Source: Pezicula radicicola (lineage: Eukaryota; Ascomycota; Leotiomycetes; Helotiales; Dermateaceae). From it: a stretch of DNA of 64,000 nt. Numbering within the stretch: position 1 is the first letter of the stretch; the number at the start of each line of letters is the position of its first letter. A program made the position numbers and the translations under genes. The notes under the pieces are model-generated. The model had not been told where the DNA came from, ran no database searches, and saw only the letters and a list, made by a program, of their open reading frames with translations. This document shows positions 31,016 through 42,853 of this stretch, one piece after another. Location: positions 721,312 through 785,311 of the forward strand of contig PDUO01000023.1 of NCBI GenBank assembly GCA_003008705.1, given 5' to 3'.

Positions 31016-32167
31016 CTTTTAATTCTCCTCTCTAGTTGTAGCTTTAGATAGATATTTTTGTGATGAACAATAATAAGATTCGAAAAGAGTCGACATACAT
31101 GCCTACAAACCTCTCGCAAGTATGAAGGTCATTTCAGCAGCCAATTTCCTACCCATCACACCATCACACTCACAACGTCAATCTCAATCACAGTCTCAGC
31201 CACAGTCTCAAAATTTTCCATCAAACCATCAAGAATTAAACCAAATAAACCCACCCATTCGACTACTGTGCGGGTACAACCGTCACCCAGAAACATAAAT
31301 CCTGGTATCCAATAACTTTAACAACTTAAGTGACACGGCTTTTTCTTCCTTTCCATCTCTCTTTGTTTCTTTTGTTTTTCTTGAACGGAACGAAGGTACC
31401 AAGTACGTGGTATTGTAGCACTTCGGAGCGGATAGCTGCAGATATTATGTTGCACAATGTATACTTGGTACAAGGGATGTTTCTCGTAAGAATTTGAGTA
31501 ACTTCATGTGCTATTTTGCTTGTGAAGTGTAGAGTAGGAAATTTAAGATGGCGCTTTTAATAAAGTATCCTACTCTTGTCAAGGCCGGCAAACTAGACAT
31601 GTATTCGTGTTGGGAGAGGTGAGGAAGGTATCTACATGTTAGTAATAACTCGCATATGAATCTGCCTTTTTAAAACAACATTATCGAATTTGTCTTGAGC
31701 CTTTTTTAAACATGATGGTGTCCATGAAAAGTGATTTTAAGTATTTGTTCAGTGGTGTGGTTGTACTTCAGTCTCAGAAATGAAACTCAGTACTACTTTT
31801 GCAGGTTTATGGTTGCCATATGAGGGAGATCTAGATTTTCAAGATCGCTTGCTATATGTATGAGAATGAAGATTTGGCAAAGGGGTGGAGAAAACGCGGG
31901 GGGGTTCGTCGAATTCGTGGTCAAAGAGTGGTTATATCGAGGTTTCTAAAATCAAGAGCTTAAGACTACAATTTTGATGTTTAAAATGCTACCAACCCGA
32001 ATCGGGAATAGTGCCTTGAAATTCAACTCTATATCAGGTGGTGTTGAAGTTTTAAAATTCTGAACAGGAATCTCTCACTCCTGGTTCTTTACTTTTACAG
32101 TTAAGCGAGGGCTGCAAAAAGTTGTGCTCGTCTTCTAGGGCCTACCTCACATGATACATCCATTAAT
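31016..32167. other. Promoter region of the MFS gene and upstream flank
   Basis: About 1.15 kb with a T/C-rich tract near 31340-31385 and CA/CT-rich sequence near 31150-31210 (repeated CACAGTCTCA-type words). No gene is supported. Confidence 0.45.
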
Positions 32168-32963
32168 ATGGATTTTCTTATTATTAACTACAGTTGTGAC
32201 ATTAATTCAACAAGCCGAAACACGCTTTTCGAGGAAGCTGTAAGGCTTCTAGAGAATAAAAACTCTCAGAGCTTCCAGCAGTACCAGAACATGAAATCAG
32301 AACTCGAAAACGGTGGAAGCAGTTCTAACCATGTGGAACTTGAAAGCCTTCTCAACAAGGAAGACTTTGAATCGCAAAAGGGATCTCGAAATCGAGATTC
32401 TAAAATCAAAGAATTCATTACTCCAGCATTCAAGGCTTTTAAACTTGTGGCAATCCAGGTATCAAGGCTTGATCCTCATGGAATAGCTCCCTTCGTTTGT
32501 ACAGCAACCTTTTTTATTCCTGAGGTGAGTTAAATACTATGGTTTACATTTAGGAATCAGTTAGAAATTGATGGAAATGGATCATGCTCGATTATAGCAA
32601 TCCGGAGATCCTGTCAACCATGATCGATATTCTAACTGAATGCTCAAACATGTTTACTAAGTGAGGTAAATATGAAGGAAGCTTACTGCAGAATTAAAGT
32701 CCTTTAATCTCCAATGAAATTCAAGATCTAAAGAGTGAAATCACAGAACTCTACATAATTTTGATAAAGATTTTGGTGTCTGTCTTCCAATTCTCGAAGG
32801 TTTCAACGCTTACAAAGATAGGTGAGCTTTTGCCTCCTATGACGACTAACAGAATATTTCAAAAAGATGGGATAATGACACATATTGATACCAGAAAGGA
32901 ACTTGGTCGGAAGAATGAAAGTGGGCCAAGGACTTCCTCGATGGTAACGAGATTACACTGCTG
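32168..32963 (+). pseudogene. Broken NLR-like (STAND) N-terminal domain gene
   Basis: Exon-like frame 32168-32526 begins with an ATG and reads like the N-terminal helical domain that precedes NACHT in fungal NLR proteins (NTLFEEAVRLLENK..., FKLVAIQVSRLDPHGIAPF). A plausible intron (GTGAGT at 32525 to TAG near 32599) follows. The continuation NPEILSTMIDILTECSNMF...SEITELYIILIKILVSVFQFS keeps the family pattern in one frame but is interrupted by TGA at about 32660 and TAA at about 32695. After about 32960 the resemblance ends; no P-loop NTPase or repeats follow. It is therefore a truncated relic. In fungi such proteins mediate non-self recognition and programmed cell death. It abuts an AT-rich RIP-like block, a typical decay setting. 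Confidence 0.6.
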
Positions 32964-33590
32964 AAAAATTATTGCCTAGGGGAATTTTTGACTGGCGATG
33001 AATGGAAACCAATACAGTAGCCGTATTCAAAGAGAGTAGAAGCAAATGTACACCATGTATCTGGATTGCTCAAATATTTCTTGAATAGCCCGTCACTAAT
33101 ATAGTTTTATAGATTGAGGTAGAATGTCATTTCTCTTTTCCAACTGCAATGACACTCGGGCCTAAGTAAGTGACTTGGCTGTCTAACTAGGCCTTTATAT
33201 CAAACAGACATGCACTTTAACATTGCGTATAACTAGCGGATATAGCTAGCCCTTACCAAACGTTCGGGCCTATACAGTATACAGACTACCTGTCTTTTTG
33301 TTATGAGAGTAAAAACTTAAAGGCTGTATTGATTGAGGAGGTAAGCCTGCCTAAATAGTCTAAGGTATAAAGAACTGAGTTTTTTTGACTGTATGTATCC
33401 TGATGGGTTTTGTCAGGTATGTAGAGTCTTGAACCAACAAGGAGCGGGGGTACCGATGTTTGGTTTGGCTGAACCGGGGCTTCTAAGGAGAAGGGAGAGA
33501 GGAGTAAGGATTCGACTTATAAGGTATAGCAAACAAGGATTAAAGGGGGGGGGNGAAAGATAGAGTTGCTATTAACTATTTACCTTCTGT
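32964..33590. other. Flank of the NLR relic, with an ambiguous base
   Basis: No gene is visible. A run of nine G at 33545-33553 is followed by an N at 33554, so the sequence here is uncertain. A run of about ten C follows at 33660-33670. Confidence 0.5.
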
Positions 33591-34230
33591 ATCCAATAAA
33601 CGTTTTCTACATAGTTCTATGTAGCTACTTAAAAGGATATGTTCTCTTAACCCACGCGCAACCCCCCCCCGAACCGAAAAAAAAAGAAATATACGTTTAA
33701 GCCTTCTTATTCTATACTTATTTCCCTAGAATCTAAGCAAAGCCTAGATATAAGCCATTAAATAGAATATTCGCTTCCGAGCCACGTAGCCTATATACTT
33801 TATTATTATATATATCCTTACTTCTTACTTATACTATAGCTCTATATACAATTAATAGAATTACTCTAAGAATAACTATTTTATATAAGCTCTTTACTTT
33901 GCTTCCCTATTATAAAATAAATTAATTAGACTCCCTTTAAAGTCTCTTTTATTTATCTCTTTTTATTTATCTTTCTTATATAGTACTATCTACTAGACTA
34001 CTCTACTCTATAACTTTGTCTATAGTAGGGCTATAAAAAAAGAAGCCCTATACCTTTAGCTAAGATAACTATATATATATAGGCCTATAGTATTAGGACT
34101 ACCTCCTGTTAAGATACTAAAGGGGTTTAAGTGAGCTATACCACGTAGACGTGATTCTATAGGTAGAACCTTTTGACTGCTCTACGAAATAATGCCTTAT
34201 CTAGTCAAGCGTACTAACAAACTAAGAAGT
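33591..34230. repeat. AT-rich, RIP-like block (probable dead transposon)
   Basis: Composition changes sharply to A/T with very frequent TpA steps (TATATA, CTATAG, TTATAT words), no open frames, and depleted CpA/TpG compared with the flanks. This is what repeat-induced point mutation leaves in filamentous ascomycetes. The original element cannot be recognised. It lies between the NLR relic and the PMT gene. Confidence 0.6.
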
Positions 34231-34528
34231 AGGCGAATAGATACTCTTCTTGGCAGAAATGTAGGGCTCTGGCACGATAAAGTGGTGAATAGACGTGTTA
34301 GACGATGCAGATTATACATTCATAAGAGCAACAAATGGTAACTAGTGATTTTCATTCCGTTCTATCATAAAAGGGGTTTTGGAGGATATGTTACAAAAAA
34401 ATGTGTCCGCTGTAGCAGACTTCAAACGCTCGACTAAGCGCCTCCCTCCCATTTTCGACACCTAATAAGTACAAATGAGGCATACACCTGTTTCTCTTCT
34501 AAATCAACCATAACTTATGCAATCTGGT

Positions 34529-36972
34529 TTACTTTGCAAAGTGAAGATCATAGCCCAGCCACTTTCTTGCGTTGACTTGCGGTACGGTGAGGCCAGGGTA
34601 ACCATAGGTCAAAGGCAAGAAGTAGTACCATCCTCCAATGATGAGGGTAAGGATAACACCAAGTGCGGCCCATGAAGTAAACAGATTCTGGCCAGCAAGC
34701 TTCTCGCGAGCTGGAAGGTGCTTCCTGACAGCCTTCTTGCCACCCTTCTTCGTATCGAAGACAGAATCGTCGAGTACAGGCTCTACATTGAAGACAAATT
34801 CAAGTAGCGCTCCTGCAATCAACGAAGACGCAAGGTGGGCGGGTAGGTAATGATGCAAAAAGAGCTGACGGCCCATAAGATAGAATGGAAGGTAATGGGT
34901 AGCCCATGCCAGGAAGAAGAAACCGGTTGAGTTATACAATCGAGAGCGAGTGCCTACGTATCCAAGTTAACATGAAGGCCAAAAAAAAGAATTCATAGAA
35001 GAACTTACGTTGGTCCAAAGCATCCACACCACGACGCAAAGACAACTGATCAGCAGCAATGATACCTGCATAAACAGCCAAAAGACTGCTTGCTAACCAC
35101 CATCCCAAAGGATTACCGAGGAAATAGATTTGTTGGCGGGTATCGTTCTGTGTCCAGAAACTGACACCTCTCAACAAGAAGGGCCACATGAAAGGTTCAC
35201 TGGCATATGGATGGCTGGCTGTCAAGGCGTTGTTGTGGAAGAACATTGCTCGCTGTAACTCAAACCACTTCTGGAGGAATGGGAGAGACTTGACTTTTCG
35301 CTCTTCTCTGATCAAACGAGGGCTGTCATCTGGGATGGAAGGGATATCTTCCACATACCAAAGGTTGGAAGTTTGGCCAAGATTCTTATTTCCGTTGATT
35401 TCTTGTTGCTTATAAGCCCAATCTGGGAGAGGGGTCGTGTGAGTCCACATTGCGACTTTGCTTGGGTAGTGGATGAGCTTAAATTGGCCAGATAGACTCT
35501 TGAATTCTTGGTTGGCTTTGCCTTGTTCAATGCGGAGTTCGAACAAAGTGTCATTGAATCGATTTTCGTTTGCTTCTTCTATTGTAACCGTTGTGAACTC
35601 TTGATTGGTGGGATAATAAGGTGAAGCAACATCATGTGACAAAAGTATCGAGTCTGTAACAACGTGCCTGAGTCTTACGATTTCGCCGTTCCTAACATGG
35701 CGGCCCTCAACTTTATCATCCTTGAGTGGAAGAATCTGCCAATGGTTGTTTGCATCCTTGTGGGGGTATCCAGTGACTTGTTGACCCTGACTCGAAACAC
35801 GTCCGTCGTCATATCTAAGAGGGTATCTGTCAAGATGACTGTGGAGGTAAGTGTGAGTTTCCTTGTGTCTCAGGGCGAGTTCATCGTAGTAGTTGATGGT
35901 AATTGCATTTGCAGTCATGGCATTGTCCGAAAGAGTCTCCTGGAAAGCTGGGGTCATGAAGTCGTCTCCGGGGCCAGACTTAGTCAAAATGGCGAAATGT
36001 ACCTGGAACCAGAAGAGGTAGAAGAGAAATGGGACAATGATAAGAGCAAAAGCTCGGGCAGCGAAATGCTTTCCGAACTCTGGCAGATCCAAAGCTCCCT
36101 GGCGACGGTCGATGTCAAGAAGTCCCCAAAGGTCAATTGCAACGGCGGATCCAATGGTAATGAACGCAAATAGACCGACATATTTTGTAGAAATGACACA
36201 GCTGAGCGAAAAGCCCGTTAGGAGAAGCCATTTCCACCACTTCCTCCCAAACGGCTCGTGTCTAAGTTTGTAGAACCGAATGTATGAAAGCAGAGCACAG
36301 GCCATGGCAAAGACTAGAGTAGCATCGAGAAGGATGAGGCGAGTCTGACCAATATGGGCGTTGTCGAAGAGTACCAAGCAAGCTGAAAGAATGCATGCTG
36401 GCAGTGTGTAGCCAGATTCCCACATGATTGTAAATACCACAGGGATCGTTAAAGAGCCCAACAATGCTGGCATAGAACGATATGCCACATATGGCACCTT
36501 GTTCGTGATATAAGAGTCGCCAATGTTTTCGAAGTGGAAACTTCCATCATATCCCACAAACCATCCCATCAAGGCGAAGAGGAGCTTTCCAAAGGGTGGA
36601 TGAACATCGAAGAAGTACGTTCGTTCGAGGTAATATGATGCAAACTGTTCAGATTCGACATTAGCTACTCAAACCTTTTGCAAATCAAAGATTATGTAGC
36701 GTTACCTTTCCAAAATGAACTTCATCAAAGACCACCTCATTGGGATGGCTGATGCCCCAGAATCTTGTAATAAAGCCCAAGACTGTTATGATGCCCAGAG
36801 CAATCCGGTAGTCCCACTCGACGCCCGCAGGCTTATTCTGTAGGTTTGCTTGTAACAGCGCATCAAGCTCGGGATCTTTTGTGGTTGATACGGCAGTCGT
36901 TGAGGCATCTTTCGACTTGGCAGGCCCCGAAGCATCCTTCCGCTTACGCACTGTGCCCACAGGGGACGACAT
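34529..36972 (-). CDS. pmt4: Dolichyl-phosphate-mannose--protein O-mannosyltransferase, PMT4 type
   Basis: Three exons: 36706-36972, 35009-36644 and 34529-34953; introns of 61 and 55 nt. The ATG is at 36972 (MSSPVGTVRKRK), giving 775 residues, typical for PMT4. The exon 1/2 junction rebuilds the catalytic luminal loop FDEVHFGK/FASYYLERTYFFDVHPPFGK, with the conserved acidic pair (Asp-Glu). Multiple membrane helices follow, then a central MIR-repeat region (about residues 300-490, e.g. GYPHKDANNHWQILPL and HDVASPYYPTNQEFTTV). The string MWTHTTPLPDWAYKQQEINGNKN is characteristic of the PMT4 subfamily rather than PMT1/PMT2. C-terminal helices include the LFLHHYLPAHL motif. The enzyme transfers mannose from Dol-P-Man to Ser/Thr of secretory and membrane proteins in the ER; PMT4 usually acts as a homodimer on membrane-bound substrates. 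Confidence 0.9.
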
Positions 36973-37659
36973 GCTCAACTCAACCAGTGCAAGGAAAAAA
37001 TAAAATGCTAGAAAAGAAAAGTGGCTATTAGCTGAAGTTTAGAGAAGTTTAGAGCAAAGGTTGGAGCTCAGACTGCCGAGCACGCTTGAGCGGATGTGGC
37101 ATGACAATAGCTATCTGATGGGATGCAAGACTTACAACAAATGTGCTGAAGCTAGCAAAGAGATTCAATGAGCGTAGGAAGATGGCATTGACGCCCAGAA
37201 TGGAATGAAGATGGGTTGGTGGTGGTTGGGAATTCCTCAGAAAGAAGGACCCTTAAGATGTCAGATTGGAATTTGACAGCCGCGTTGGATATTTGAGAGC
37301 TGGCCTCTTCCTCGCGTCCAGATTCCGCTAGCCGATGACGAGGCTATGTATCATGAATAATAGGGGCACACTCCCTGGCTGCTTACGAAGTAGACGCTGA
37401 GTCTCGAGCTATTATCATAGACCTTTAATGTCAGAAGGGTCGCGCTTTTGCTTTTTGAGAATCTTGCGATGAGGTGAAGTTTAGTTTTTCTAGTTGTGTC
37501 CAGGATTTAGCTGTCTTCTCAAATGGGACCCATGGAACGATGATGAGCACGTGACGGGTCCTGTGATAAAGGGGGCCAATTCGCACGCGTCCCACTCCTA
37601 ACAACCTCACATCTCAAAGTCAACAACAGTTATTATCGAATATTTCAGCTTTAGATTCA
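36973..37659. promoter_or_regulatory. Divergent promoter between pmt4 and the RidA gene
   Basis: The two start codons are 687 bp apart, so they share an intergenic control region. A CCAAT box at 37576-37580, about 80 bp upstream of the RidA start, is a possible HAP-complex site; its role is inference. Other elements are not clear. Confidence 0.4.
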
Positions 37660-38267
37660 ATGTCTGCAATTAGGACGGCATTGCCACGATTATCACTGTA
37701 TCTGGGCCACTTTGCAAGTCGTCCAACAGCATCCTCGATAACAATACAAAACGTCCCGAGCATCGCTCGAAACAGCTCCAATATGTCAATAGTTTTCACA
37801 AAGAATGCAATGCCTCGTATGTTATCCTTGAACTACCTCCTTGATTTGAGTCCCTTAATTGACTTATAACAGCTGTTGGCCCTTACGTGAGCCAAAACCC
37901 TTACTTTGCTAGTTAGCAGTTCACGTGCTCACAGTCCCAACTCCAGTCCCAAGCAATCAAGACTCCTCATGCAATATATTGCTCAGGCCAGCTTCCAGCA
38001 GATCCCCAAGGCAACCTCATTGAGGGTACCATGGGCGAAAAGACAAAAGCATGCCTCCAGGCCCTTAGTGCCGTCTTAACCGAAGGAGGATCCTCACTCG
38101 AGAAAGTTGTCAAGGTTCAGATTTTCTTGACCGACATGAGAGATTTTTCAGAGATGAACACCGAATATGAGAAGTGGATTAGACACAAGCCCGCCCGAAG
38201 CTGTGTGGCAGTGAAGCAGTTGCCGAAGGATGCCCCAATTGAGATCGAGTGCGTTGCTTTGCCATAA
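37660..38267 (+). CDS. RidA/YjgF/Mmf1 family enamine/imine deaminase
   Basis: Three exons: 37660-37816, a 14-nt microexon 37873-37886, and 37947-38267. The microexon is needed: it supplies the middle of MPPVGPYSQAIKTPHAIYCSGQ, the RidA signature. The product has 163 residues. A basic, hydroxyl-rich N-terminus (MSAIRTALPRLSLYLGHFASRP) looks like a mitochondrial presequence; a second in-frame ATG at residue 42 (MSIVFTKN) could yield a cytosolic form, matching the Mmf1/Hmf1 split in yeast. The core shows the active-site Arg (R141, PARSCVAV) and Glu (E156). RidA hydrolyses reactive 2-aminoacrylate and other enamines released by PLP enzymes, and in yeast mitochondria helps isoleucine biosynthesis and mtDNA maintenance. 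Confidence in the family is very high; dual targeting is inferred. Confidence 0.94.
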
Positions 38268-38648
38268 TATAAGCATCATGGAACCACAAGCCGCATAGTG
38301 TAATAGCTCCTTAAGCTGGTCTCAAAAAAAATCTCAACTTTACATCAGTTGTGATAAGGACGAAAAGTATTCTGAGTCGTTGAACTAACTCAAGGGTCAG
38401 AAACTACACGTCTGCGGTGTAGAGAGTAACAAGTTCCTTAGAGGCTCCAACTACTGCAAGAGCCCAGTAATTCAAGCCGGGAATCTAAACTATACACCTG
38501 CCCAATTTCCTCATGCCATTATTTCTATTTGACTTTAGCTTATTTTACAAAAGAATTTGCCTAGTAATTTCGTCCATAATCCTCCTTATTGTCAAGTTGT
38601 CTGCCTCGAAGAACTCCTCTTCTAGCTCCTTCTGGAACACCCTACAAC
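38268..38648. other. Convergent intergenic spacer
   Basis: Between the RidA and MFSD5-type 3' ends. Nothing recognisable. Confidence 0.45.
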
Positions 38649-40327
38649 CTAGGCTAGAAGAGTACCCACAGAAGCAGCAGCTATGATCAAAGCACCACTG
38701 CAAATCATAAACATATTATCCCTGTGTTTCTCGCCTAGGACACAATCAGCTTGACTTTCCACATCACACGAGGAAATTCACTTACCATCTTTCGTAAGAG
38801 CCAAGCCAAGAACAACGAATACGTTAAGCGGAACCCTCAACACACCGTACACCTTGGCTCTAACACCATCATCGACGAACTTTTCCTTCAGGCTTCCCAT
38901 AGTAGGGAAGTAAATACCACAGCAAATCTCGAAGACGCAGAAACACCAGAAGGTAATTGCTTCATCTCGAATCAGGACTGGCAGCAGGAAACAGTTACCG
39001 GCTACGAGCAGCGAGATCATAAGGAGTTTAGAGGGCGACACCACCCAGCGCCCTGGAGTAAGAGCCGAGTACCAGGTAAAGAAGAGCGAACCCAGCATCA
39101 TAGCGCACATGAGCGCTGCGAAGATCATTCCGAAAGGTAGGTCAGTACCTTTCCCGGCCAATTGGTGGGAAAGCCGAAGGGCTGGGAACTTGAAGAAGAT
39201 CCAGAGGTACATAGAACCTTCGAAAACGCAGGACGTGATACACAAGGCCCATAGACGTTTGTCTTTAGCGGCAGTCGTGAGTTTACATACTGCGGAACTA
39301 GGATTGAAAACTGCTTACCATCTTTGATGAGTTGGAACCCGCTTTTCTCTGGCCAATTCTCAGTCTTTGGTTGGAGGGAGTCAGTATTTGCGTTGTCCCC
39401 ATAATTCTCACTCTGTGAAATATCAGTCACAATTGCGATGAGTGAGTAGCTTGAAGACAAACCCAATGTCGCGAAATCGACATGAATGCGGCAACCAAGC
39501 AGACGACGGCAGTCATAAATGGCGCTTTTTGTGTTCCGGTAGAATCCGAAATTCCTTGAGCGAAAAGGCCTGCTAGGATTGCAATGACACTGTTCAATGT
39601 AGTCATAATACCAAAAATGTCGTTTAGCGAACCACCTGCTTCGTTCAGATGTTGACGATGATATTCGGTCACCATCCAGCTCTCAAAGACGCTGTACATA
39701 AGTGTGGTTGAGAGACCACCAAGAATACGGCCGAGGAAGAGAATACGGATGTCGTCAAAGAGGACTGTGAGGCAGGATATTGAATAGACGATACAAAAAA
39801 AGAGACAGGCGGAACGACGGCCATATCGATCTGCTAGTGATCCAACGAAGGACGCAGAAACAGCCGCTGCCAGAAATCCTACTATTTTTCAGCAGGGCAC
39901 TGGGACACTCTGAAACACCAGAAAACCTACCGATCATGAAAAGATGAGCAACAGTTTCCTCAGCGAGTTTTTTCTCATCTGTACATTATAAGTGTTTTTT
40001 CAGCAGAAGCCCTCAACCCCAAGAAGCTGTACCTTTGTACATGGTATATATATAGGGGCCCTACAGCAACGATATCAGTACTGGCTTTTTCCAGTTTGAA
40101 TCCCTACACACCTGAAGCCAGTCGGCACCGAACACCAACAGATACACTGGCAAGAATTTCCTCTTAAACTGAGAGGTTATAGCCTCAGCGGCCTGAATTG
40201 ACGCGGCACCTACCCCACCAGCCATCTCCTTAGATCTAGCAATCCTGCCATCTTGCTTCCATTGGCGATATGAGAGAGCAGCGTTCACTACCACAAAGGC
40301 CACAACGTTCGTCGTGTAGAAATCCAT
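38649..40327 (-). CDS. MFSD5-type molybdate-anion transporter (DUF791 MFS)
   Basis: Seven exons: 40112-40327, 40033-40060, 39931-39978, 39463-39881, 39319-39412, 38786-39262 and 38649-38734; introns of 49-56 nt; 455 residues, like human MFSD5 (450). The ATG at 40327 (MDFYTTNVV) is chosen over a weaker upstream start. Landmarks of the DUF791 family: FGADWLQGPYIYTMYK across exons 1-2, GSLADRYGRR (MFS motif A), GRILGGLSTTLMYSVFESWMVTEY, KRLWALCITSCVFEGSMYLWIFF and KVYGVLRVPLNVFVVLGL. The final exon adds one more helix (FMICSGALIIAAASVGTLLA). Plant, algal and human homologues (MOT2/MFSD5) import molybdate with high affinity, feeding molybdenum-cofactor enzymes such as nitrate reductase; the substrate here is inferred from the family. 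It is convergent with the RidA gene, no functional link apparent. Confidence 0.92.
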
Positions 40328-41129
40328 GTTTTTGAAGGACTGCTGATGGATGCGTGATATTTTGATCAGTTTGTCGACGGGTGTCAATACTTGAAGAATA
40401 AATTAGACGGAACCAAAGTTATGGCCACCGTGTGTAATTTTTCTGGGCTAAAAGATAGGTGCACCGCGTCCATCTTAGCCCCCTTGCGTTCAGAAATATG
40501 CTTTACGCGACGAAGCAAGGAAGCCGGAAAGGGTCGCGCCACGACCACACCTTGCAGACGATATGCGAGCCTCGATTCTTCCAATATATTGCAATGAATG
40601 ATCGAATGACAGAAAAGCCACGTCGTTGTATTTAACCTAGCTAACTTTTAAATCTTGTATTTGTGTCGATAAAGGGAGTGGGTATTTCATTATGCTGCTA
40701 TAAAAGAGACTTTAAGAGACTCGGAAATCGGGATAATCAATAAGCCACGACTCGATCAAGGTTCAGATCAATTTGTTTTCAGCCTTCAGAAAGATACCAC
40801 ATATTTGTAAATACGGTAGAAGTCAATCCATTGGCAAGGAGCCAGCTGAGTCAACCCCGCCCCTCTCAAGGGAGAGTAAAGTTGCCGAAGGGGCAAAGCA
40901 ATCAATTTGTTCGGCTTCTGCATTTTATTTGCTAAGTTCTAAATTCAGTATTGGAATGACTTTAAGTAGTACGTAAATTATTTTTCTCCTTGAGGAAACT
41001 GTGTGTCATATGTCATTTAATATCAGCCTCTCTAAACCTTCGTTAGCTCTTCCCTCCACACCCTCGAGTTTTACTCCTCAAGATTCTCAATTTTGTAAAG
41101 AATATGTCTTCCAGTTCAACACTATCCTG
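40328..41129. other. Intergenic region
   Basis: Promoter side of the MFSD5-type gene and of the downstream methyltransferase-like relic. I see no gene in it. Confidence 0.45.
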
Positions 41130-41822
41130 ATGGCCGGACAGCAGTATAAGTCGCCCATGTCGGGCCGCAGACGATTGAACCGGAAGCCCATCATCATTGC
41201 GGTTGTTTTCGTAAGTCTCAAGTTCTCAGAGTAAATTCGTCCCTTCTGGGTTCAATTTCCTCATTAATCCTGAGATATCTCGAACAAATTAACTAACTTC
41301 GAGTTTCTGAAGATAGTATTTCTCGTTGCAGTATGGCAGGGCAGAAATGCGTTACCGCAAAATACTCTACACTACATAACAGGGTATGATATGCCATCCC
41401 TCAAGGAATATACATGCCAGGCTAATAGTGACACCAAAAGTTCAAACAAAACCGTCCTTCATTCTACGAGATAGGGATGAAGTATGGAACTGACAAAGTT
41501 GGATCAAAGGGGCATAATTACCAGTACGTCAAACCCTTTGATCAGAATCTTGATTTCAGCTCTCTGCTCATTGCATCGAGCCTGAAATCCTTTAGACCAA
41601 TACTAACTCCAAGTTTTCAAAATACAGGTGGATGTACGAAACACGCCTCTCACCCTTCAGAGACGAAAAATTCAAAATAGACATGAGGGATCTACTCCTA
41701 AGTTTCAGTTTAGTAAGGGTATTATTAAGTTTGATATGACGCAGGGCGTTATTGCTTTGACTAAGGCTAATCCGAGGTTTGGGGAGAGTGGGAAGGTTGG
41801 TGAGAGTTGGTTGAATCCTTGA
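41130..41822 (+). pseudogene. Truncated type II membrane SAM-methyltransferase-like gene
   Basis: Exon-like pieces are 41130-41210 and 41313-about 41383. They give a type II signal anchor: MAGQQYKSP..., then a helix IIIAVVFIVFLVAVW, then QGRNALP. A later piece reads SFYEIGMKYGTDKVGSKGHNYQ (about 41457-41521) and, after an intron ending in ACAG at about 41630, WMYETRLSPFRDEKFK. This matches the lead-in of a fungal family in which FYDIGxKxGTDKV...MYExxL is followed by a Rossmann methyltransferase fold. Two faults stand out: I find no splice that joins the second and third pieces in frame, and after DEKFK the expected glycine-rich SAM loop is absent, with a stop shortly after. The rest of the methyltransferase domain is not present in the window. 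A real but unusual short membrane protein cannot be excluded. Confidence 0.5.
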
Positions 41823-41835
41823 TTTTCTTTCGTTT

Positions 41836-41865
41836 TTGGTTTGGTTTGGTTTGGTTTGGTTTGGT
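41836..41865. repeat. (TTGGT)6 microsatellite
   Basis: Six perfect pentamers lie just after the end of the methyltransferase-like relic. Confidence 0.9.
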
Positions 41866-42853
41866 GGTGGGCTTCTATATAGGTATTACTCTCATTACTT
41901 TAATATTGACATTAGAGTTGGCTTCATGATTAATAGGAATTGCTCTCAGCTGTTCTATTCCTTGTTCTAAGTCATGGAAACCACCTTTTCATCATGACAT
42001 TCCTAGCTACAAACCCTAATTTCTTCCTAGGCTAGTAGAGATGTAAAGTGAATTACTCAATTCAAGTACTGTACTTGATACAGTCTTCCTAATGGTAACC
42101 CAATCGCCGTAGAAACCCAACCTTTCCATTTTCAAACACAAATGACTCCGTAATAATCTTCTGCACCTACTATATTTGGAATTGCAACCTCCTTACACAT
42201 CTCCCCTTTCCTTGCATCAAAAACCCACGCTCACAGTCGAGTCAAACAAAGAAAAGGAACCTTCAAATTCACAATTGGTACATACCACCTTCAATTAAAT
42301 CCCCAACACCTCATTCAACTCAACAATCGATTCTTCTCCAACCGACATAAGTTAAATGAAAGAAACTATAAAGACTCTCGTCTCCCCTTCTTTGTTCCAA
42401 AAGCCCCCCTTTATCACAACCAGCAAAAAAATTAACAATCCCATTATTCCCCAACAAAAAACCTCTTTATCCAAAAAGTGCCCGTTCAAAAAACAAGCCA
42501 TTGTCCAATCAAAGAAAACAAAGAAAAAAGACAATACCCATTACTCCCCTCTTCACAAAATTAACCTTTAAAAGCATCCCCTCCCACAGATCTAAACAAC
42601 AGAAAATTCTCACCCAACGAAACAGGTATTCGACTCACACCCAGGCAAGTGAATGTCAAGTACCAATCCACAAACTTCATATATATACCCACTCTCATTC
42701 CTTCTTTTTATTCTTTTTTTTTTCCTTCTTCAATTTATTCGGACTTCCATACAAGTATCACCACATCTCCACACTTTAGAAAACCCACTTCAGAAAACAC
42801 ACTTCAAAAAACACATCCCAGAAAACACCTAGAACTTAGCAACAGCAGCAAAC
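41866..42853. other. Promoter/leader of the second Cys-rich gene
   Basis: Strongly A/C-rich on the plus strand from about 42130. It ends with a 14-bp tandem repeat of the type AGAAAACACACTTC (four units, 42778-42833) directly in front of the ATG at 42854. A T-rich tract lies at 42705-42740. No other gene is supported. Confidence 0.5.
42778..42833. repeat. 14-bp tandem repeat, four units, in the leader
   Basis: Units at 42778, 42792, 42806 and 42820 vary around AGAAAACACACTTC. They end 20 bp before the start codon of the 490-residue protein, so they lie in its 5' UTR or core promoter. Confidence 0.8.
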
